Below are positions 59,567 through 64,000 of a stretch of DNA of 64,000 nucleotides, in pieces (within the stretch, counting starts at the first letter, position 1; every line of letters starts with the position of its first letter). The notes beneath the pieces were generated by a model, which was not told the DNA's origin, did not search any database, and was given only the letters and a program-made list of their open reading frames with translations. The position numbers and the translations under genes were made by a program. Source of the stretch: Aurantiochytrium sp. KH105 (Eukaryota > Sar > Bigyra > Thraustochytrida > Thraustochytriidae); NCBI GenBank assembly GCA_003116975.1, contig BGKB01000031.1, positions 476,862 to 540,861 of the forward strand. The letters run 5' to 3'.

Positions 59567-62500
59567 TTACTTGTTGCGGTTCTTCTTGCCTTCCTTGAGC
59601 TTGAATCGCTTTCCAGAAAGACCACGAAACTGCTTCGCTGCTTCGTGCTTGCGACGATGGTTCATGAGCTTCGGGTCCAGCTTAATGTACGCATAAGGCT
59701 CAAACTTGGACGACTTCTTCTTGACATCGCCGCCTGACTTGGACGACTTGAAACCGGCGCCAGGCGCCTCCTTTTGACCACGCTTTCCCTTCTTCCCACG
59801 CATCGCCAAACCTTGCTTCGCGCCTTCACCGCGGCGGCTGCCCACAGTGCGTCCACCATCTTCGTCGTCACTGTCGCTGTCGCTCGTGTAACGACGACGT
59901 TTGCGCGCGTCGCCAATGTCGTCCTCCTCTTCGTTGCCTCCGGCGTTGTCCTCGCTGGGAATGATGATGCGTCCATCGCTCGCCATTTTGAACTCGGAGG
60001 GAAGACCGTTGTTGGCGTCAGCTCCGTTCGCTGCCTTGGATGCCGTGCTGGATGCCTTGGCACGGGCCTTGACGCGACTGAGCGCCGAGGCGCCCAGCAA
60101 ATCAAGAGCCTCACCGCCCTCGTCCATGACCAAGTCCTCGTCGTCTTGGGCGTCTTCTCCACCGCGACCACGACGCTTGCGGCCACGAACACGAGCGCGG
60201 TCATCCTCGAGATCGTCATCCTCGTCGTCACCACTGTCATCTTCGTCGTCTCTGTTGCGACGCTTGCCAGGAGCGACACCCACCGAGGTGTCTCCGGCGC
60301 GGCGTCGCTCGTAACGCCGCCGCTTGTAGCTTGCTTGCTTGCGAATGTACGTGAGAAGCTTGTGATCAGGCGGGAGCGAGGAGCACTCCAGCAGAGGCTC
60401 TGGGCCAATACGCTTGATGAGTCGCTCAAAGATGACACGAATGCGCAGCTTGAAGCGACTCTTGGTGTCGTCCATCCACTGCACGAGATTCTCAATCATC
60501 GTCGGCAGCACAGCTGTCAACGTCGGGGGCGGCAGACGGATCGCGCATACCTTGGCAAGACTAATGCATGACTTGACCACCTCGCGACTCTTCTCCTTGA
60601 GCAGCATCAGAGCCGTCTGCGCAACCTCGACAAAGTCCTTTTGAAGCGTCTCAATCTTGTGGAACTCGCCAATCAAACGACTGCACACATTGACGGCCGC
60701 GCTTCGCATGTGCGGCGTTTGCGCGGCAAGACCGCCCACAGACATGTGCAAAAATTGACGCAGCCCCGTACCCGTTTCGTTCCCTTCTTCGCTGAGGTAG
60801 GCAGACTCCAAAGCTTGCGCCATTTCCACAATTAACTTGTATCCAGCAGTACGCGCCTTGGTGTTCGTTTCCTTAGTGCAAAGAACAACTTCGCCGAGCA
60901 TATCTGCAAACACACTGCGCACCTGGACGGCAGAGAGATCACACTTATCAGACGCCAAAGCCGACGTGACATGGCGCATCGTCTTCAAACGCGTCGTACG
61001 AGAACCGGCCGACGAGGCGTGGAAGGACGACTGCAGAATTTGAATGAGCTCCTCATACCGCGCAATTGTCCAGGTGATCTGGTGCTGGCAAATAGCTTCC
61101 AAAACCCGATAAGCGCGCTTCTGCAGAACGGGCTCATCCTCGTCTTGCAGGTACGGTTGCACGACACGGTACAAGAGCGTGACAGATTTGTCGTCGAGAG
61201 CCGGAACGAGCGCAAGCGCGAGAGAAGTAAGAGAGTGCGTCTTGCGCCGCTCTTCGTCCAGCTCTTCCTCGTCGTCGTCGTCGTCGTCGTCTTCAGCGTC
61301 TTCCTCGTCGTCCTCCAGATCCTCGTCATCGTCATCGTCGTCGTCATCATCATCATCGCCGTCGTCCTCCTCCTTATGCTGGTTTTTGGATTTGCTGCTC
61401 TTCTTTGACGAAGTCTTTGCCGCACCCCGCGTTGACTCGAGGGCTTGCGTAGCTTCCAGGAGCTGTTGCACGAGCTGTCGGAAGAGCTTGTTCACCAGCT
61501 CGCTTGGCGCAGCCAAGGCGTAAACGCTGATGAGACGAAGAACGTGATCCGCACGCTCGCGCGAGGCGCCAGCCTCCATGAGCTGATCAAACTGGTTGAA
61601 CAGCAGAGGAAGAAAGTTGCGGCCAAGGTCGCGGACGACCTCCAGCTCCTCCTTGTGCTCCTTCTTCTCCTCATCGGATTCCTCGGCAGGGTCGACCTTG
61701 GCGAGAATGTTCTGCAAAGCCTGGCATACAATCTCGACAAGTTCCGGGTAACGATCGTCCGTCATTGCCTTGCCGAGGACTGGGGCAAGGGCACGAAGAC
61801 CCTCGGGGCGGTCAATGTCCTCGGCGCGCAGGCAGAATCCCGGGAGAAGAGACCAGAGCTGCATGAAGCGAGTCTGCTGCGCCTTGGCCGAATTCGGTCC
61901 CAGCGAGGCGTCCTGACTGGCCCGCTCGCATTTTTCCGCAGTGGAAAGAACGTTCGAGCGAAAGTACGCGAGGCGCGTCGACGCGGAGCCCGTTCCGATG
62001 TTCTCGCGAAGAAGGGGCACGAGCCAGAGGCGAATCGCTGCGACGCCTTGCGAACCACCCGTTTCCAAAGGCAGAGCGTCGAGGATGATTTCCGGGCCGA
62101 GCGCGGCAATGGCGGTCGCAAAGAGACGCTCCATCGCCCCGCGCCAGCGCAACAGCATGCGAGGCTTGTCGGCACCCGTCACAGGGTTGATTGCAGCCTC
62201 GCGGACATTGGCAAGTTTGCGAAGCCAGGACTTTTCCTTGTCCAAAACAGTCTGCGGAATGGTCTGTGCATTGGCTCCAGCCAAGCCGGCTTCATTGCGC
62301 GCAGTAAAGTAAGCGCGCAGGACCTCGAGCGTGAGCGGCCACGACTCCTCGAATTGCGGTCCAAGCAAAGGCTCTACGGCCTCGAGAAGGGGGAGGGTGT
62401 TGGTGCTTTGAGCTGCCTCCGTTTTGATGAGCGCAGTCAGGGCTCCCACAGAAAGGGCAACCTGAGGCTGGCCGAGAGGAGGGAGCTTATGGTCGGCGGC

Positions 62501-63589
62501 AAGTCGCATGCCGGCGCTGATGCAGTTAACGTAGGCGTCAGCGACACTCGAGAGGCCGTCCAACTTGGTACCATCGGGTGCAATCTGGAAGCGCAGGGCC
62601 TCGGCACGTTGCACAGTGGCGACCCATGTGCCGCAGAGCTTTGCATCGTTTGTAATGTGGCGCAGCTGTTTCGTGTCGACCATGCAGTGTGCAAGGGCCT
62701 GGCAGATGCGCTCGGTTTCCTTTTGCGCGGCAGCGAGAAGCTGCTTTTCGTCGGTATCGCCCTGGCGCATCTTGCCCTCGGGGAGAAGCTCAATGAAGCG
62801 CTGCAGGGTGTGCAGGGCCGTGGTGGAGAGCGTAATGTGGCCCAGGCTGAGAACCCGCGTCAGCTGTTTGGTCACCTCAAAAACGGAGCGTTGCTGCGCA
62901 TTGTGGACCAAAAGGGGCGCTACACGCGTCACAAAGGAGAGGAGACGCATAATGGAGGCGCATTCGTTGAGGGCGGTTTTCTTCATGGCACTCGATGTGA
63001 GCTGGCAGACTACCTTGTGGGGCGTTCCGGGTCCACCGTCGTGGCCCTTGAGGACGGTCTCACACGCCTGCTGGGCTACCTTGCGAAGTTTGGGCCGCTC
63101 ATCCGCAGTGGAGTGCACAAGGAGCGTGAATGCACGAAAGAAGACGGGTTTATCCCATGTCACACGCCCAGGCTCCTGGACGCTAAGTACGGACCCGAGC
63201 ACAGTTAGGCAGTACCGCGCGAGGCGAGAATCGTCGCTCTCGGCTTCGTCATCAAGACGAAGAACGCGCTGGACACACTCGACACAGGCTTCGCCCTTGA
63301 GACGGAGGACGGGGCGAGGAACCGCGGGAAGCGACACAGACAGGAGAAACATGAGTGGCGCCAGCTGGCCACCCGCGGAGCCCTCGAGGGCCATCATGAT
63401 GCTTGCAAAGTACTCTGTGGCCGTGGGCGGAGAACTCGACGGTCTTTTCGACGTCTTGTGTGCAGTTCGCTGCTCCATGATGACTTCCGTGAGCGCTTCG
63501 ATAGCGGCCGAGCGCGCAAAGTCGTCCGCAGTCCCGCGCTTGGCGCCCCGGAAGCGCGCCAGCACATCTTCTTCGCCCGAGGAAGACAT
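59567..63589 (-). CDS. RRP12: ribosomal RNA-processing protein 12
   Basis: A predicted 1,340-residue HEAT-repeat protein required for maturation and nuclear export of both ribosomal subunits. An N-terminal segment (VLARFRGAKRG) is followed by alpha-solenoid sequence throughout. The NUC173/RRP12 central region is seen in ERPKLRKVAQQACETVL and FVTRVAPLLVHNAQQRSVFEV. Near 890-930 is an extremely acidic Asp/Glu tract of about 45 residues. The C-terminus is alternately acidic and Lys/Arg-rich and ends KKNRNK, as in yeast and human homologues of about 1,230-1,300 residues. The ATG at 63589 (A at -3) was preferred; an earlier in-frame ATG at 63976 would add 129 poorly conserved residues. A nucleolar location is expected. 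Confidence 0.9.
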   Translation of the reverse strand: MSSSGEEDVLARFRGAKRGTADDFARSAAIEALTEVIMEQRTAHKTSKRPSSSPPTATEYFASIMMALEGSAGGQLAPLMFLLSVSLPAVPRPVLRLKGEACVECVQRVLRLDDEAESDDSRLARYCLTVLGSVLSVQEPGRVTWDKPVFFRAFTLLVHSTADERPKLRKVAQQACETVLKGHDGGPGTPHKVVCQLTSSAMKKTALNECASIMRLLSFVTRVAPLLVHNAQQRSVFEVTKQLTRVLSLGHITLSTTALHTLQRFIELLPEGKMRQGDTDEKQLLAAAQKETERICQALAHCMVDTKQLRHITNDAKLCGTWVATVQRAEALRFQIAPDGTKLDGLSSVADAYVNCISAGMRLAADHKLPPLGQPQVALSVGALTALIKTEAAQSTNTLPLLEAVEPLLGPQFEESWPLTLEVLRAYFTARNEAGLAGANAQTIPQTVLDKEKSWLRKLANVREAAINPVTGADKPRMLLRWRGAMERLFATAIAALGPEIILDALPLETGGSQGVAAIRLWLVPLLRENIGTGSASTRLAYFRSNVLSTAEKCERASQDASLGPNSAKAQQTRFMQLWSLLPGFCLRAEDIDRPEGLRALAPVLGKAMTDDRYPELVEIVCQALQNILAKVDPAEESDEEKKEHKEELEVVRDLGRNFLPLLFNQFDQLMEAGASRERADHVLRLISVYALAAPSELVNKLFRQLVQQLLEATQALESTRGAAKTSSKKSSKSKNQHKEEDDGDDDDDDDDDDDEDLEDDEEDAEDDDDDDDEEELDEERRKTHSLTSLALALVPALDDKSVTLLYRVVQPYLQDEDEPVLQKRAYRVLEAICQHQITWTIARYEELIQILQSSFHASSAGSRTTRLKTMRHVTSALASDKCDLSAVQVRSVFADMLGEVVLCTKETNTKARTAGYKLIVEMAQALESAYLSEEGNETGTGLRQFLHMSVGGLAAQTPHMRSAAVNVCSRLIGEFHKIETLQKDFVEVAQTALMLLKEKSREVVKSCISLAKVCAIRLPPPTLTAVLPTMIENLVQWMDDTKSRFKLRIRVIFERLIKRIGPEPLLECSSLPPDHKLLTYIRKQASYKRRRYERRRAGDTSVGVAPGKRRNRDDEDDSGDDEDDDLEDDRARVRGRKRRGRGGEDAQDDEDLVMDEGGEALDLLGASALSRVKARAKASSTASKAANGADANNGLPSEFKMASDGRIIIPSEDNAGGNEEEDDIGDARKRRRYTSDSDSDDEDGGRTVGSRRGEGAKQGLAMRGKKGKRGQKEAPGAGFKSSKSGGDVKKKSSKFEPYAYIKLDPKLMNHRRKHEAAKQFRGLSGKRFKLKEGKKNRNK

Positions 63590-64000
63590 CGTGCGTGACC
63601 TCTTGCTTTGGCGAGTTACGTAATCTGAACGACCGTGCCCTTTACCGCTTTCAACGCGCACTCGCTTCGTTGCCTGCGTGGACGCAGGCTTGCGTGAGCG
63701 CGCAGGACTCGCCTGTCTCGCAATGCTGCTTTGCTTGCCGGTTCTGGGGCCCAAGGCCTGTCGCCAGCCATTTGCTCTGGGTGCGCACGGGGACCCCCGG
63801 TGTGCACTACTGCTTATCGTATCGTTCCACTTTTTGGTTGGGTGGGCAAGCAAATAATCAAGCAAAGAAGGTGTGTGTAAACGTGTGTTGTAAATGTGTC
63901 GTTGGAGGGGACATCCTAGACATAGTGGTCTGTCTTTGTCTGACGGAGAGTCCCTTTCTCCACAACCTTTTACCATTTATTATAATTGTACAAGTCCAGG
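63590..64000. promoter_or_regulatory. upstream region of RRP12 gene
   Basis: The frame remains open to an ATG at 63976, but the encoded stretch is rich in Arg, Ser, Pro and Cys and looks like leader rather than protein. It contains no other gene. Confidence 0.4.

Noticed and set aside
63590-63976. 129-residue N-terminal extension of RRP12 from the ATG at 63976
   Set aside because: The stretch is Arg/Ser/Pro/Cys-rich and unlike RRP12 N-termini, and the ATG at 63589 has a better context. Transcript ends would decide.
1-64000. tRNA, rRNA, CRISPR, transposon or viral genes
   Set aside because: I looked for cloverleaf/T-loop patterns, regular spacer arrays, reverse transcriptase, integrase or transposase motifs and capsid or polymerase motifs, and saw none. 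GTTCGAGGC at about 1625-1633 resembles a Pol III B box but lies in a different stem-loop.

Overview
The window is compact nuclear DNA of a unicellular eukaryote. It holds 21 supportable protein genes, with long intron-free reading frames, a few short GT-AG introns (60-201 nt), intergenic spaces of 0.1-1.8 kb, and GC-rich promoters full of CT, CAG and TGTC microsatellites. The gene content (SUMO E2, MYST acetyltransferase, RPAP1, RRP12, class C GPCR, kinesin-light-chain-like TPR arrays) and the compact style suggest a stramenopile, most plausibly a thraustochytrid (Labyrinthulomycetes). That placement is inference; no rRNA or organellar marker is present. No tRNA, transposon, CRISPR array or viral gene was recognised.

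Layout, left to right: a membrane protein cut by the left edge (-); a spacer carrying a strongly folded candidate RNA; an inositol-polyphosphate 5-phosphatase with two SH3 domains (-), divergent from a HELLS/DDM1-type remodeller (+); a giant SFI1-repeat protein (-) of about 4,037 residues, broken by an assembly scar (single N flanked by a 581-583 bp duplication); an actin-related protein (+); a class C GPCR (-); a small two-exon gene (+, tentative); RPAP1 (+); a second 7TM receptor-like protein (-), divergent from a small two-exon membrane protein (+).

The second half holds a peroxisome-tagged AMACR (-, one intron) head to head with a MYST acetyltransferase (+); a PH-domain protein (-) divergent from a predicted myristoylated 19-repeat TPR protein (+); a BAG plus alpha-crystallin-like fusion (-); an ACT-domain/aminotransferase fusion (-); a polyQ protein (-) divergent from UBC9 (+); an IQ-motif protein (-) divergent from a 90-residue membrane protein (+, one intron); ABHD11-like hydrolase (-, one intron) head to head with a VHS-GAT adaptor (+); and RRP12 (-) at the right edge.

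The genes do not form a pathway. Recurrent themes are chromatin and transcription (HELLS, MYST, RPAP1, UBC9), centrin/cytoskeleton (SFI1-like, ARP, IQ protein), receptors and phosphoinositide signalling (two 7TM proteins, 5-phosphatase, PH protein), and chaperone or scaffold fusions. Many neighbours are divergently arranged over 0.3-1.8 kb, so shared bidirectional promoters are likely. Several genes have no ATG at the extreme 5' end of the open frame; starts were placed at the first ATG that leads directly into a conserved domain.
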